Shown: positions 23,739 to 34,121, counted from the stretch's first letter. The stretch is DNA of 64,000 nt from Flavobacterium sp. TAB 87 (GCF_001529295.1 NZ_LLWK01000038.1:806001-870000); one strand, 5' to 3'. The notes: a model not told the origin generated them from the sequence alone. A program made the numbers and translations.

Positions 23739-25829
23739 ATGAAAACTTTTAGATCAGAAATTGAAAATCCAGTAGTTCAAAAAGAAATCATTGAATTAGA
23801 GAAAAGAATTCATGCATTTCGTGGCGGAACAATGGATGGCGAGCGTTTTCGTAGCCTTCGTTTGGCACGTGGTATTTACGGACAACGTCAAGAGGGTGTA
23901 CAAATGATTCGTATTAAGTTGCCTTACGGGAAAGTAACGAGTGAGCAATTAAGCAGAATTATTGCTGTGTCTAACGAATATTCTACCGGACGTTTGCACA
24001 TTACAACCCGACAAGACATACAAATTCACTTTGTTAGTTTAGACCGAACGCCTGAACTATGGTCGCAATTGGCTAAAGACGATATTACATTAAGAGAAGC
24101 TTGTGGAAATACGGTACGAAATATTACTGCTAGTGAATTAGCGGGAGTTGATGTTAATGAACCTTTTGATGTCACGCCTTATGCACATGGAATGTTTCAG
24201 TATTTATTGAGAAATCCAATTTGTCAAGAAATGGGACGTAAATTTAAAATTTCGTTTTCTTCTTCTGATGAAGATACTGCATTGAGTTATTTGCACGATT
24301 TTGGACTAATTGCAAAAATTGTTGATGGAGTTCACGGATTTAAAGCGGTTATTGGTGGTGGTTTAGGATCTCAACCTGCGCATGCAGAATTGCTGAGCGA
24401 ATTTATTCCAGCCAATCAAATTGTCCCAACTGTTGAGGGAATCATTCGAGTTTTTGATCGTCACGGCGAACGTACCAAAAGAATGAAAGCGCGTATGAAA
24501 TTCTTAATTAAAGATTTAGGAAGAGATGCGTTTTTAGAATTGGTTGAAAAAGAGAAAAAAGCAATTGCTTTTGAAACCTATGAAATTGATTCTAGTGGCT
24601 ACGATGGTGCGATTCCAGAAACACTATTGGAAGTGCCAAAAGTTACAGTCGAAGATACTACTGCTTATGAAGCTTGGAGAGAATCGAACGTTATTGCGCA
24701 GAAACAAAAAGGCTATTATGCTATTGGAATAAAAGTATTGTTAGGTGATTTTTATACGGATAAAGCACAAATTTTAGCAGACTTAATTAAAAATTATGGA
24801 GCTAATGAGTTGCGTTTTTCACTGCGTCAAAATATTGTTTTACGTAATATAAAAGAAGAAAACTTACCGTTCTTTTATCAAGAATTAGCCAAATTAGATA
24901 TGGTGGCTTTGGGTTACAATTCAACTGCTGATATTACAGCTTGTCCAGGAACCGATACGTGTAATTTAGGAATTGCAAGTAGTACCGGAATCGCAGCGGA
25001 ATTAGAGAAAGTAATTCATGCAGAATACCCACAATATCTTAAAAATAATGAGATAGAAATTAAAATTAGTGGTTGTATGAACGCTTGTGGACAACACAAT
25101 ATGTCTGCCATTGGTTTTCAAGGAATGTCTATTAACGCAGGTAAATTAGTAGCGCCGGCGTTGCAAGTTTTATTAGGAGGTGGACGCTTAGGTAACGGTC
25201 AAGGTCGTTTTGCAGATAAAGTAATTAAAATTCCGAGTAAAAGAGGACCAGAAGCGTTGCGTACTGTTTTAAATGATTTTAATGCCCACGCTAACGGACG
25301 ATCATTTTTAAATTACTACGATGAAAAAGGGGAGAAATATTTCTACGAAATTTTAAAACCACTTGCTGATGTAACTAATCTTGCTGAAGCCGATTATATC
25401 GATTGGGGAAATGCAGACAACTATGTAAAAGCAGTTGGTGTAGGAGAATGTGCGGGTGTTGTAATTGATTTAGTGGCTACTTTATTGCTAGAAGCCAAAG
25501 ACAAACTAACGAATGCAAAAGAATCTCTAGAAGAAAATAAATATGCAGATGCCATTTACCATGCTTATGCTGGTTTTGTAAATGGAGCAAAAGCATTATT
25601 AATTTCAGAGGATCAAAAAACAAATACACATTTTGGTATCATTGAGTCTTTTGATAAAGTGTTTGTAGCAACAGGGAAAGTGGATTTTAAAAGTTCTTTC
25701 AGTGATACTGTTTACCAAATCAACTCAAGTGAGCCAACCCAAGAATTTGCCATACAATACCTTAACGAAGCCATAGCGTTTTTTAATACAATTGAAGCTT
25801 TTAGAGCTCAAGAACTAGCCAATGTTTAA
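23739..25829 (+). CDS. Ferredoxin-type sulfite (nitrite/sulfite) reductase with HEPN-like C-terminal domain
   Basis: It reduces sulfite to sulfide with siroheme and a [4Fe-4S] cluster. The 696-residue product has two ferredoxin-like/siroheme half-domains; TGRLHITTRQDIQ near residue 90; and the cluster ligands C402/C408 (CPGTDTC) and C446/C450 (CMNAC). The reductase part ends near residue 555. The last 135 residues are helical, with SLEENKYADAIYHAYAGFVNGAKALL resembling a HEPN domain, which is not part of the basic enzyme. Context (APS reductase, siroheme genes, ferredoxin reductase) points to sulfite rather than nitrite. It overlaps the next gene by 8 bases. Confidence 0.9.
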   Translation: MKTFRSEIENPVVQKEIIELEKRIHAFRGGTMDGERFRSLRLARGIYGQRQEGVQMIRIKLPYGKVTSEQLSRIIAVSNEYSTGRLHITTRQDIQIHFVSLDRTPELWSQLAKDDITLREACGNTVRNITASELAGVDVNEPFDVTPYAHGMFQYLLRNPICQEMGRKFKISFSSSDEDTALSYLHDFGLIAKIVDGVHGFKAVIGGGLGSQPAHAELLSEFIPANQIVPTVEGIIRVFDRHGERTKRMKARMKFLIKDLGRDAFLELVEKEKKAIAFETYEIDSSGYDGAIPETLLEVPKVTVEDTTAYEAWRESNVIAQKQKGYYAIGIKVLLGDFYTDKAQILADLIKNYGANELRFSLRQNIVLRNIKEENLPFFYQELAKLDMVALGYNSTADITACPGTDTCNLGIASSTGIAAELEKVIHAEYPQYLKNNEIEIKISGCMNACGQHNMSAIGFQGMSINAGKLVAPALQVLLGGGRLGNGQGRFADKVIKIPSKRGPEALRTVLNDFNAHANGRSFLNYYDEKGEKYFYEILKPLADVTNLAEADYIDWGNADNYVKAVGVGECAGVVIDLVATLLLEAKDKLTNAKESLEENKYADAIYHAYAGFVNGAKALLISEDQKTNTHFGIIESFDKVFVATGKVDFKSSFSDTVYQINSSEPTQEFAIQYLNEAIAFFNTIEAFRAQELANV

Positions 25830-26604
25830 AAGAAACCCCAAAGTAACTTTAGTAGGAGCAGGTCCGGGTGATCCCGAATTGTTAACTGTAAAAGGAGCAA
25901 AAGCACTAGCTGAAGCCAATGTAGTTTTGTACGATGCTTTAGCGTGTGAAGCTATTTTAGAGTACGCTCCAAAAAATGCGATCAAAATTTTTGTTGGAAA
26001 AAGAATTGGTAATCATTCCTATACGCAAGACCAAATCAATCAATTAATTGTTGACAATGCTTTGACTTATGGTAATGTGGTTCGCTTAAAAGGTGGTGAT
26101 CCATTTGTGTTTGGAAGAGGAAGTGAAGAAATTGACTTTATCGCAAGTTTCGGAATAGAAACGGCGGTTATACCAGGAATATCTTCGGTTATTGCCGTAC
26201 CAGCTTCACAAGGGATATCCATTACCAAAAGAGGAGTTTCTGAAAGTTTTTGGGCCATAACAGGTACAACTTCCGACAGAAAATTATCAAACGATGTCGC
26301 TTTAGCAGCAAAATCATCAGCTACCGTTGTCATTTTAATGGGAATGAGTAAATTGCCACAAATTATTTCTTTGTTTCAAAAAGAAGGAAAAGGCAATCAA
26401 GCCGTTGCTATTATTCAAAACGGTACCACACCTCAAGAAAAAGTTGGAACAGGTACGATAGATACGATTGCTGAAATTGTAAAAGAACAAAAATTGGGTT
26501 CTCCAGCAATTATAATAATTGGAGAAGTAGTACGAGAAAGCACCAAATTAAAAGGAATTTATCAAGAATTTGCCGCTAATAAATACAGTTTACAAGCACG
26601 ATGA
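25822..26604 (+). CDS. cobA: Uroporphyrinogen-III C-methyltransferase
   Basis: It makes precorrin-2, the first step towards siroheme for the sulfite reductase. The 260-residue product has the SAM-dependent tetrapyrrole methylase motifs VTLVGAGPGDPELLTVKG (9-26), LYDAL, RLKGGDPFVFGRG and PGISS, in usual order and spacing. The start overlaps the sulfite reductase gene by 8 bases and its end overlaps the next siroheme gene by 4, so the three are translationally coupled. Confidence 0.95.
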   Translation: MFKRNPKVTLVGAGPGDPELLTVKGAKALAEANVVLYDALACEAILEYAPKNAIKIFVGKRIGNHSYTQDQINQLIVDNALTYGNVVRLKGGDPFVFGRGSEEIDFIASFGIETAVIPGISSVIAVPASQGISITKRGVSESFWAITGTTSDRKLSNDVALAAKSSATVVILMGMSKLPQIISLFQKEGKGNQAVAIIQNGTTPQEKVGTGTIDTIAEIVKEQKLGSPAIIIIGEVVRESTKLKGIYQEFAANKYSLQAR

Positions 26605-27206
26605 ACACAGTAACAACAAGCAATTTAGAACGAAACGAATTGTATCCCGTTTTTTTAAAACTTCATAATCTGAATGTTTTAATTGTAGGCGGAGGAAATG
26701 TGGGTTTAGAAAAATTGTTTTTCATGTTAAAGTCAAGTCCCAATGCTAATGTCGAGGTGGTGGCTCCTTTTTTCTTGCCAGAATTGGTAGAATTAGCCGC
26801 TAAACATCCAACAGTTTCTTTGACAAACGTGAAGTATAAAAAGCAAATGTTAAAAAAAAGGCATTTGGTTATTGCTTGTACCGACAAAATAAAAGTGAAC
26901 GAGAAAATTTTTAAGCAAGCTAGAAAGAGATATTTAATGTGCAATATCGCAGATACACCTGATTTTTGCGATTATTATTTGGGAGGAATAGTGACCAAAG
27001 GGCATGTAAAAGTTGCTATTTCAACTAACGGTAAATCGCCTACAACTGCCAAAAGACTTCGTGAATTTTTTGAAGAAATTATTCCAGAAGATATCAATGA
27101 AATGGTTCAAAATTTAAATGAATACCGTAAAACGTTAAAGGGCGATTTTGAAGACAAAGTAAAGAAGATGAACGAAATAACGTTGGCATTAAAAAACAAA
27201 GAATAA
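26601..27206 (+). CDS. Precorrin-2 dehydrogenase / sirohydrochlorin ferrochelatase
   Basis: It completes siroheme synthesis by oxidising precorrin-2 and inserting iron. The 201-residue product has the NAD-binding start LNVLIVGGGNVGLEK (about 24-38), ACTD (usually AATD/ACTD), NIADTPDFCDYYLG and ISTNGKSPTTAKRLRE, matching the N-terminal half of CysG and Met8p. The ATG overlaps the cobA stop (ATGA). Confidence 0.93.
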   Translation: MNTVTTSNLERNELYPVFLKLHNLNVLIVGGGNVGLEKLFFMLKSSPNANVEVVAPFFLPELVELAAKHPTVSLTNVKYKKQMLKKRHLVIACTDKIKVNEKIFKQARKRYLMCNIADTPDFCDYYLGGIVTKGHVKVAISTNGKSPTTAKRLREFFEEIIPEDINEMVQNLNEYRKTLKGDFEDKVKKMNEITLALKNKE

Positions 27207-27304
27207 AACAATCTTACAAAGAAGATATTGATAATTGTCATTGCACACTTTTGCTTTTATTTGTTTCTTTGTAGTTATTAAGAATTATTATAAATAATTA
27301 CACA

Positions 27305-28357
27305 ATGATTAAGACAGACATACTCATAATCGGAGCCGGACCCACTGGCTTATTTGCAGTGTTCGAAGCAGGTTTATTAAAATTAAAATGCCATATATTA
27401 GATGCTCTCCCACAAGCGGGCGGTCAACTATCAGAATTGTATCCTAAGAAGCCTATTTACGATATTCCGGGTTTCCCAGAAGTGTTAGCAGGTGATTTAG
27501 TAGACGGATTAATGGAGCAAATTAAGCAGTTCGAGCCCGGTTTTACATTAGGCGAACGTGCTGAAACCATTGCAAAACAAGAAGACGGTAGCTTTATTGT
27601 TACAACGAATAAAGGCAAGCAATTTAACGCTCCAGTTATTGCTATAGCAGGAGGTTTAGGAAGTTTTGAACCGCGCAAACCACTTATTGATGGAATTAAT
27701 TTTTATGAAGATAAAGGAGTTAAATACTTTATTAAGAATCCAGAAAAATTTAGAGATAAAAAAGTTGTCATCGCTGGTGGAGGAGATTCTGCTTTAGACT
27801 GGAGCATCTTTTTGGCCGATATCGCTTCAGAAGTAACCTTGGTTCACCGAAGAAACGAATTTAGAGGCGCTTTAGATTCGGTTGATAAAGTACAAGAATT
27901 AAAAACAGCGGGTAAGATAAAATTAATCACTCCAGCTGAGGTTGTGGGTATTAATGGAGCGGAGCACATTGAATCTGTAGATTTAGATGAGAATGGCGCA
28001 CACCGTAGTGTGGCATGCGATTACTTTATTCCACTTTTCGGACTGACACCAAAATTAGGACCAATTGGAGATTGGGGATTAGAGATTGAAAAAAATGCCA
28101 TCAAAGTAAACAATGCCTTGGATTACCAAACTAATATTCCGGGAATTTTTGCAATTGGAGATGTAAATACGTATCCAGGCAAATTAAAGTTGATTTTATG
28201 TGGTTTCCACGAAGCAACTTTAATGTGTCAAGCAGCGTATCAAATTATCAATCCTGGTAAAAAATACGTTTTAAAATATACGACCGTATCAGGCGTAGAT
28301 GGTTTCGACGGAACGCGCAAAGAAGCACCAAAAGCAGTTGTAAAGGCAATTGTTTAA
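27305..28357 (+). CDS. Ferredoxin-NADP+ reductase, thioredoxin-reductase-like type
   Basis: This flavoprotein would pass electrons from NADPH to ferredoxin, which can feed the sulfite reductase upstream. The 350-residue product has the FAD motif GAGPTG (10-15), GGQLSELYPKK, the NAD(P) motif GGGDSALDW, and GIFAIGDVNTYPGK near the end. It lacks the CxxC of thioredoxin reductase, which identifies the YumC-like ferredoxin reductase group. It follows the siroheme gene after 98 bases and is probably the last gene of the operon. Confidence 0.9.
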   Translation: MIKTDILIIGAGPTGLFAVFEAGLLKLKCHILDALPQAGGQLSELYPKKPIYDIPGFPEVLAGDLVDGLMEQIKQFEPGFTLGERAETIAKQEDGSFIVTTNKGKQFNAPVIAIAGGLGSFEPRKPLIDGINFYEDKGVKYFIKNPEKFRDKKVVIAGGGDSALDWSIFLADIASEVTLVHRRNEFRGALDSVDKVQELKTAGKIKLITPAEVVGINGAEHIESVDLDENGAHRSVACDYFIPLFGLTPKLGPIGDWGLEIEKNAIKVNNALDYQTNIPGIFAIGDVNTYPGKLKLILCGFHEATLMCQAAYQIINPGKKYVLKYTTVSGVDGFDGTRKEAPKAVVKAIV

Positions 28358-28470
28358 AAAAGAGATTAAGATAGTAAGGTTCTGAGTTGCTGAGTTTTTT
28401 ACTTGCTAACTCAGGGCCTTTTCACTTAGCAGCTTGCTCCCTTAGATCCCTTGAAACTTTAAAGAAAAAA

Positions 28471-28502
28471 TTTGCAAGTCGCAGGCCTATTGCTTACCTT
28501 TG
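28471..28502 (+). promoter_or_regulatory. Promoter of the metH unit
   Basis: TTTG at 28471-28474 and TACCTTTG at 28495-28502 are 20 bases apart, an exact -7 box, placed just upstream of the SAM riboswitch. Transcription would start near 28508. Confidence 0.7.
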
Positions 28503-28525
28503 CACTGTTCTTAATTTTATTGAAA

Positions 28526-28636
28526 GTTATCACGAAAGGCGGAGGGAAAGACCCGATGAAACCTTAGCAACCCTTTACTATAAAGAAGGTGCTACATTCT
28601 ACTTTAAACTGGTACTCAGTACAAAAGATAGATAAC
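28526..28636 (+). promoter_or_regulatory. SAM-I (S-box) riboswitch upstream of metH
   Basis: P1 pairs GTTATC (28526-28531) with GATAAC (28631-28636). The core reads CGAAAGGCGGAGGGA, GACCCGATGAAACC, TTAGCAACCC, GAAGGTGCTA and ATTC, very close to the S-box consensus. It would lower metH expression when SAM is high. The 300 bases between it and metH hold a dispersed repeat; a definite expression platform is not identified. Confidence 0.93.
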
Positions 28637-28742
28637 ATAAATACATCACGTATTCTTCAAAACTTTTCATGAAACTTTATCGATATAACAACAGTAAGCT
28701 GTAGTAGAAGCACTAACATTGGCGCTTTTTTAGCAACAAGGT

Positions 28743-28812
28743 TCCTGTTTTTCGCTGTATCTTTTTTGCTGAACCCCAGCAAAAAAGGATGCCGCTGCAC
28801 CCAGGGCTAGAG
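28743..28812 (+). repeat. Dispersed intergenic hairpin repeat, copy A
   Basis: CGCTGTATCTTTTTTGCTG and CAGCAAAAAAGGATGCCGCTG followed by CAGGGCTAG. The ends and spacing are those of copies C and D in this window; the centre forms a hairpin (TTTTTTGCTG/CAGCAAAAAA). It is in the metH leader between the riboswitch and the start codon. Confidence 0.75.
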
Positions 28813-28939
28813 GCTTACAATAGTGAATTTTTAGAAACAATCCATTTGGATGCAAATAGCTTTGCGCGGTAGCGTCTTAGCAAGAAATTGAATAAAAAAA
28901 AGGCAACGTGAGTTTACACTTTGCGAGAAATATAATAGT

Positions 28940-29941
28940 ATGGCAACAATTCAAGAGGCGATAAAGGAAAGAATACTAGTGCTCGATGGAGCAATGGGAA
29001 CGATGTTACAACGCTACAATTTTTCGGAAGAAGATTTTCGTGGCGAACAGTTCAAAGATTTTCCCTATTCTGTAAAAGGCAATAACGATTTACTATCGCT
29101 TACCCAACCGCAAGCGATAAAAGACGTGCACACTTTATATTTTGAAGCAGGCGCAGACATAATCGAAACAAATACATTTTCAAGTACAACAATTGGTATG
29201 GCCGATTACCATCTCGAAGATGCGGTTTACGAATTGAACTACCAATCGGCAAAAATCGCTAAAGAAGTAGCCCAAATTTTTACAGCAAAAGATCCATCAA
29301 AACCACGTTTTGTAGCAGGTTCAATTGGACCAACAAATCGTACGGCAAGTATGTCGCCCGATGTAAATGATCCCGGATACAGAGCCGTAACTTTTGATGA
29401 TTTACGAATTGCCTACAAACAGCAAGTCGAAGCCCTGTTAGACGGTGGCTGTGACTTATTATTGGTAGAAACAATTTTTGATACTTTAAATGCCAAAGCA
29501 GCACTTTTTGCTATCGAACAAGTAAAAGAAGAACGCAATATCGATGTGCCAATCATGGTTTCAGGAACGATTACCGATGCATCCGGACGAACACTTTCGG
29601 GACAAACTGTAGAGGCATTTTTAACCTCTGTTTCGCATATTCCGCTATTGAGTGTTGGTTTCAATTGTGCTTTGGGAGCTGATTTGCTAAAACCGTATTT
29701 AAAAACACTATCGCAACGCACTTCTTTTAATGTTTCAGCGCATCCAAACGCAGGTTTGCCCAATGCTTTCGGTCAATACGACGAAACGCCAGAACAAACG
29801 CAAGCCTTTATTCGCGAATATTTAGAAGATGGTTTAGTAAATATTATTGGTGGTTGTTGCGGTACCACTCCAAATCACATCCGATTGATAGCAGAAGCTG
29901 CAGCAGAATATAAGCCGCGCGTTTCAACAGCGACGATGTAA
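28940..29941 (+). CDS. metH: Methionine synthase, homocysteine-binding subunit (split MetH, N-terminal part)
   Basis: This is the homocysteine S-methyltransferase domain of cobalamin-dependent methionine synthase. The 333-residue product has [20 protein letters not shown], the zinc ligand Cys in GFNCALG and the GGCCGTTP zinc pair at the end. In many bacteria this is joined to the folate and cobalamin domains; here it ends with its own stop and the rest begins 366 bases later. It has its own ATG and no frameshift scar, so this is a genuine split gene. It follows a SAM-I riboswitch. Confidence 0.94.
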   Translation: MATIQEAIKERILVLDGAMGTMLQRYNFSEEDFRGEQFKDFPYSVKGNNDLLSLTQPQAIKDVHTLYFEAGADIIETNTFSSTTIGMADYHLEDAVYELNYQSAKIAKEVAQIFTAKDPSKPRFVAGSIGPTNRTASMSPDVNDPGYRAVTFDDLRIAYKQQVEALLDGGCDLLLVETIFDTLNAKAALFAIEQVKEERNIDVPIMVSGTITDASGRTLSGQTVEAFLTSVSHIPLLSVGFNCALGADLLKPYLKTLSQRTSFNVSAHPNAGLPNAFGQYDETPEQTQAFIREYLEDGLVNIIGGCCGTTPNHIRLIAEAAAEYKPRVSTATM

Positions 29942-30074
29942 ATAAAAGATTAAAAGATTTTATAACCTTTTAAATAGTAAACATGTTGTCGTTTTTTTGT
30001 CAATCTGACAAATGAGAAATAGTCACAAGTGAATTGTCTATCGGAGATTCGTTCTTCGTCGGAAGCGCAAGATT

Positions 30075-30113
30075 ATCGATTACTGTAATTTTAGAGAAAT
30101 TACAATAATCGAT
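30075..30113. repeat. Strong hairpin in the metH split gap
   Basis: ATCGATTACTGTAATTT (30075-30091) pairs with AAATTACAATAATCGAT (30097-30113) with one mismatch and a five-base loop. No T run follows, so it is not a clear terminator. Confidence 0.65.
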
Positions 30114-30127
30114 TTAAATTACAAAAC

Positions 30128-30220
30128 CGCGTGAGGGATAGTAGTGGAACTCTTTTTTGTTGGTTTTTTACCAAGAAAAAAAGTGGGAGCGAATAGCCCG
30201 ACCCTTTAGGGACACGCCCA
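30128..30220 (+). repeat. Dispersed intergenic hairpin repeat, variant copy B
   Basis: GCGTGAGGGATAGTAGTGGAA, a hairpin built on CTTTTTTGTTGG/CCAAGAAAAAAAG, GGAGCGAATAGCCCGACCC, then GGGACACGCCC. It looks like a longer variant of the repeat family at 28743, 34136 and 50452 (the tract AGCGAATAGC is shared with copy D). It is in the gap between the two metH genes. Confidence 0.6.
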
Positions 30221-30307
30221 ACTAATGAAATGAATTGCTTTGAAAAGAGCAAACAATATAAACTTAGAACCTAAGCAACTTAGTGTCTCAGTAATTCAAA
30301 AAAAGAA

Positions 30308-32989
30308 ATGGCAGAAGTAGAAAAGAGAAGAAACCTTGTTTTATCGGGATTAGAACCGTTAATCATTACACCCGAAAGTGTTTTTGTTAATATTGGTGAA
30401 CGGACCAATGTAACTGGTTCGCGAAAATTTCTTCGACTAATTAAAGAAGAGAAATTTGAAGAAGCATTGAGCATTGCCAAAGAGCAAGTGGAAGGTGGGG
30501 CGCAAATTATCGATATTAATATGGATGAAGGAATGCTCGATGGTGTTGAGGCAATGACCAAATTCTTAAATTTAATTGCTTCGGAGCCTGATATTTCGCG
30601 CGTGCCTATTATGATTGACAGTTCGAAATGGGAAATCATTGAAGCGGGATTGAAAGTGGTTCAAGGAAAAAGTGTCGTAAACTCTATTTCATTAAAGGAA
30701 GGAGAAGAAGCTTTTATTCATCATGCCAAATTGATAAAGCGCTACGGAGCTGCTGCGATTATTATGGCTTTTGATGAAGTAGGTCAAGCCGATAATTACG
30801 AACGACGCGTTGAAATTTGTCAGCGCTCGTATGATATTTTAGTCGATAAAGTAGGTTTTCCTCCGCAAGACATTATTTTCGATTTAAATATTTTTCCCGT
30901 AGCGACAGGAATGGACGAGCATCGCTTGAACGCTTTAGATTTCTTTAGAGGGACTAAGTGGGTTCGCGAAAATTTGCCACACGCACACATTAGTGGTGGA
31001 GTAAGTAACGTCTCATTTTCGTTTAGAGGAAATGATGCAGTTCGGGAAGCAATGCATTCGGTTTTTTTGTACCACGCCATTAAAAACGGAATGACAATGG
31101 GTATTGTTAACCCAGAGATGTTGACTATTTATGATGATATTCCGAAAGATTTATTAGAACATGTTGAAGATGTTATTTTAAACCGTCGCGACGATGCCAC
31201 AGAACGTTTGTTGGATTTTGCTGAAAATGTAAAAGGAGATGTGAAAAGCAATGAGAAAGCAATTCAAGAATGGCGTTCTGGTTCTATTCAAGATCGAATT
31301 TCACATGCGTTGGTAAAAGGAATTGATCAATTTATTGTTGAAGATGTAGAGGAAGCGCGTTTAGCAGCAACCAAACCAATCGAAGTGATCGAAATTAATT
31401 TGATGACGGGAATGAACGTGGTGGGTGATTTATTTGGTAGCGGAAAAATGTTCCTGCCACAAGTAGTAAAATCAGCACGTGTAATGAAAAAGGCCGTAGC
31501 TTATTTGTTGCCATTTATCGAGGCAAGCAAGCAAGCAGGCGACAAGCAAGGAAACGGAAAAATATTAATGGCAACCGTAAAAGGTGATGTACATGATATT
31601 GGTAAAAATATAGTTGCGGTAGTTTTGGCGTGTAACAATTACGAGATTGTAGATCTTGGAGTAATGGTGCCTCCCGAAAAAATTATTGCAGCGGCTATTG
31701 AACACGAAGTCGATATTATTGGTCTGAGTGGTTTAATTACACCTTCGCTAGACGAAATGGTGTACGTAGCCAAAGAATTAGACAAACGCGGACTAAAAAT
31801 CCCAGTAATGATTGGTGGAGCAACCACTTCGCGCGCGCACACTGCCGTGAAAATTGCACCTCAATACAGAGAAACGATCATTCACGTAAACGATGCGTCT
31901 AGAGCGGTAACGGTTGCTGGAAATTTATTGGATAAGAATAAAAAAGTCTATGCGAGCGATATTCGTGCGGAATACGATGCGTTTAGAGAAACGTTTTTAA
32001 GCCGTTCGAGAGATAAAAATTATCTAACAATCGAACAAGCGCGAAAAAACAAATTGCAATTGGATTGGGAGGCTTACGACTTTGTAAAGCCTAAAAAGAT
32101 TGGTGCGCAAGTGGTCGACATTGAGTTGGATGTTTTGGTTCCCTATATCGACTGGACGCCGTTTTTTAGAACTTGGGAATTGCATGGTAAATATCCAGCG
32201 ATTCTTACTGATGAGGTCGTGGGAGAGCAAGCACAAGCGGTGTTTAAAGATGCCCAGGAAATGCTAGACTTAATTTTGAAAGAAAAGAAATTTACCGCCA
32301 AAGGTATTTTTGGAATTTTCCCAGCCAATCAAGTTGATGACGATGATATTCAGTTGTACGATGAAAACGGAAAAGCAATCGAAAAATTCTTAACGCTTCG
32401 TCAGCAATCACAAAAAACAAAAGGAGCACCAAACATTGCTTTGGCTGACTTTATTGCGCCAAAAGATTCTGGGAAAACCGATTATATGGGTGCATTCTGT
32501 GTAACCACCGGATTTGGAGTTGAGGAATGGGCTGATGAATTTCGTGCCAATTTAGACGACTACAACTCGATCATGGTTAAATCATTAGCGGACCGTTTAG
32601 CCGAAGCTTTTGCGGAATACCTGCACGAAAAAGTACGTAAAGAATATTGGGGTTATGCGTCTGATGAAGTGTTAAGTACCGAAGCTTTAATTGAAGAAAA
32701 CTATAAAGGTATTCGTCCTGCGCCTGGATATCCAGCTTGTCCAGACCATTTAGAAAAACCAACTATTTGGAAATTACTAAATGTAGAAGAGGCAATTGGA
32801 GTAACCTTGACCGAAAGTATGGCCATGTGGCCTTCTGCGGCAGTATCGGGTTATTATTTCGCAAACCCAGATAGTAAGTATTTCGGCTTAGGTAAAATGA
32901 AAGAAGATCAAATTGTAGACTATGCCAAGCGTCGCAGCACATCAACCGACAATGCGACCAAATGGTTGAGTCCTAATATAGCAGATTAA
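30308..32989 (+). CDS. metH: Methionine synthase, folate/cobalamin/activation part (split MetH, C-terminal part)
   Basis: The 893-residue product has the pterin-binding domain ([15 protein letters not shown], about 26-40), the cobalamin domains with DVHDIGKN (H429 is the lower cobalt ligand) and [13 protein letters not shown], and the SAM-binding reactivation domain ending with [12 protein letters not shown]. It lacks the homocysteine domain, which the upstream gene supplies. Together the two match the length of one-piece MetH. They probably share the transcript started at the SAM riboswitch, with two hairpins in the gap. Confidence 0.96.
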   Translation: MAEVEKRRNLVLSGLEPLIITPESVFVNIGERTNVTGSRKFLRLIKEEKFEEALSIAKEQVEGGAQIIDINMDEGMLDGVEAMTKFLNLIASEPDISRVPIMIDSSKWEIIEAGLKVVQGKSVVNSISLKEGEEAFIHHAKLIKRYGAAAIIMAFDEVGQADNYERRVEICQRSYDILVDKVGFPPQDIIFDLNIFPVATGMDEHRLNALDFFRGTKWVRENLPHAHISGGVSNVSFSFRGNDAVREAMHSVFLYHAIKNGMTMGIVNPEMLTIYDDIPKDLLEHVEDVILNRRDDATERLLDFAENVKGDVKSNEKAIQEWRSGSIQDRISHALVKGIDQFIVEDVEEARLAATKPIEVIEINLMTGMNVVGDLFGSGKMFLPQVVKSARVMKKAVAYLLPFIEASKQAGDKQGNGKILMATVKGDVHDIGKNIVAVVLACNNYEIVDLGVMVPPEKIIAAAIEHEVDIIGLSGLITPSLDEMVYVAKELDKRGLKIPVMIGGATTSRAHTAVKIAPQYRETIIHVNDASRAVTVAGNLLDKNKKVYASDIRAEYDAFRETFLSRSRDKNYLTIEQARKNKLQLDWEAYDFVKPKKIGAQVVDIELDVLVPYIDWTPFFRTWELHGKYPAILTDEVVGEQAQAVFKDAQEMLDLILKEKKFTAKGIFGIFPANQVDDDDIQLYDENGKAIEKFLTLRQQSQKTKGAPNIALADFIAPKDSGKTDYMGAFCVTTGFGVEEWADEFRANLDDYNSIMVKSLADRLAEAFAEYLHEKVRKEYWGYASDEVLSTEALIEENYKGIRPAPGYPACPDHLEKPTIWKLLNVEEAIGVTLTESMAMWPSAAVSGYYFANPDSKYFGLGKMKEDQIVDYAKRRSTSTDNATKWLSPNIAD

Positions 32990-33000
32990 TCCCCACCCCA

Positions 33001-33086
33001 CCTCCCCAAAAGGGAGGAGTAGGAAATTAAGAATTTGTAATAATCCTGGTGCCCTCTCAGGAATGCCCCCTTCGGGGGTTAGAGGG
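33001..33086 (+). repeat. GC-rich hairpin pair between metH and metF
   Basis: First hairpin CCTCCC/GGGAGG (33001-33006 with 33012-33017). Second, longer hairpin with outer arms CCCTCT/AGAGGG (33052-33057 with 33081-33086) and inner CCCCC-TTC-GGGGG (33066-33078). The G+C content is far above the surroundings. It looks like a mobile palindromic repeat; it ends 7 bases before metF. Confidence 0.7.
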
Positions 33087-33093
33087 ATAACTT

Positions 33094-34050
33094 ATGAAAG
33101 TAACCGAACACATAACCGAAGCCAAGGGGAAAACCTTATTCTCTTTTGAAATTATTCCGCCTCAAAAAGGTAAAAACATTCAAGAGTTGTACGACAACAT
33201 CGATCCGTTGATGGAGTTTAAACCACCATTTATCGACGTGACAACTTCTCGCGAAGAGTATATTTATATCGATAAAGGCAACGGACTTTTAGATAAAAAG
33301 TTAACGCGCATGCGTCCGGGAACATTGGGAATTTGTGCTTCTATCAAGCATAAATACAATGTCGACACCGTTCCGCATTTACTTTGTGGTGGGTTTACCA
33401 AAGAAGAAACGGAATATATGTTGGTCGATTGCCATTATTTAGGGATCAATAACGTGATGGCGTTGCGTGGTGATGCCATGAAAGACGAGCAATCGTTTAT
33501 TCCTAAAGCAGGTGGAAATTGTTTTGCCACTGATTTGGTGAAACAAATTGATGATTTGAACAAAGGAAGATATTTGCATGAAATGATGGATATCGATAAT
33601 AAAGCAAACTTCTGTATTGGAGTAGCGGGTTATCCAGAGAAACATTTAGAGTCGCCTTCGTTGATTTCGGACTTAAAACGTCTGAAAGAAAAAGTAGATG
33701 CTGGTGCTGATTATGTAGTAACTCAGATGTTTTTTGACAATTCAAAATACTTTGAATTCGTAAATAAAGCGCGCGAAATTGGAATCACGATTCCAATTAT
33801 TCCAGGAATTAAACCGATTGCCGTACACCGTCACTTGCAAGTTTTGCCACAAATTTTCCGTATTGATCTGCCTGAAGATTTAATCGATGCGGTGGAAAAA
33901 TGCAAAAATAATGCAGACATCAGACAAGTCGGTATCGAATGGGCCATTCAACAATCGAAAGAATTAAAAGAAGCGGGAGTTCCTGTTTTACACTATTATT
34001 CAATGGGTAAATCAGAAAATATTCGTCAGATCGCCAGTACGATTTTTTAA
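33094..34050 (+). CDS. metF: 5,10-methylenetetrahydrofolate reductase
   Basis: It supplies 5-methyltetrahydrofolate to methionine synthase. The 318-residue product starts with FSFEIIPPQKGKN (catalytic Glu region), has DVTTSREE, NVMALRGD, GVAGYPEKH and the QMFFDN segment, all typical of MetF. Length is normal. It is the last gene of the methionine region and ends in a strong terminator. Confidence 0.96.
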   Translation: MKVTEHITEAKGKTLFSFEIIPPQKGKNIQELYDNIDPLMEFKPPFIDVTTSREEYIYIDKGNGLLDKKLTRMRPGTLGICASIKHKYNVDTVPHLLCGGFTKEETEYMLVDCHYLGINNVMALRGDAMKDEQSFIPKAGGNCFATDLVKQIDDLNKGRYLHEMMDIDNKANFCIGVAGYPEKHLESPSLISDLKRLKEKVDAGADYVVTQMFFDNSKYFEFVNKAREIGITIPIIPGIKPIAVHRHLQVLPQIFRIDLPEDLIDAVEKCKNNADIRQVGIEWAIQQSKELKEAGVPVLHYYSMGKSENIRQIASTIF

Positions 34051-34070
34051 ACCAATTGCGGCATATCTAC

Positions 34071-34121
34071 AAAAAAGGAACCTCTATTTGAAATAATTTT
34101 CGATGCAGGTTCCTTTTTTTA
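34071..34121 (+). terminator. Terminator of metF
   Basis: AAAAAAGGAACCT (34071-34083) pairs with AGGTTCCTTTTTT (34107-34119); T-rich 3' side. Confidence 0.85.

Noticed and set aside
28387..28635. 82-codon ORF before metH
   Set aside because: It runs through the promoter and the SAM-I riboswitch, whose structure explains the sequence.
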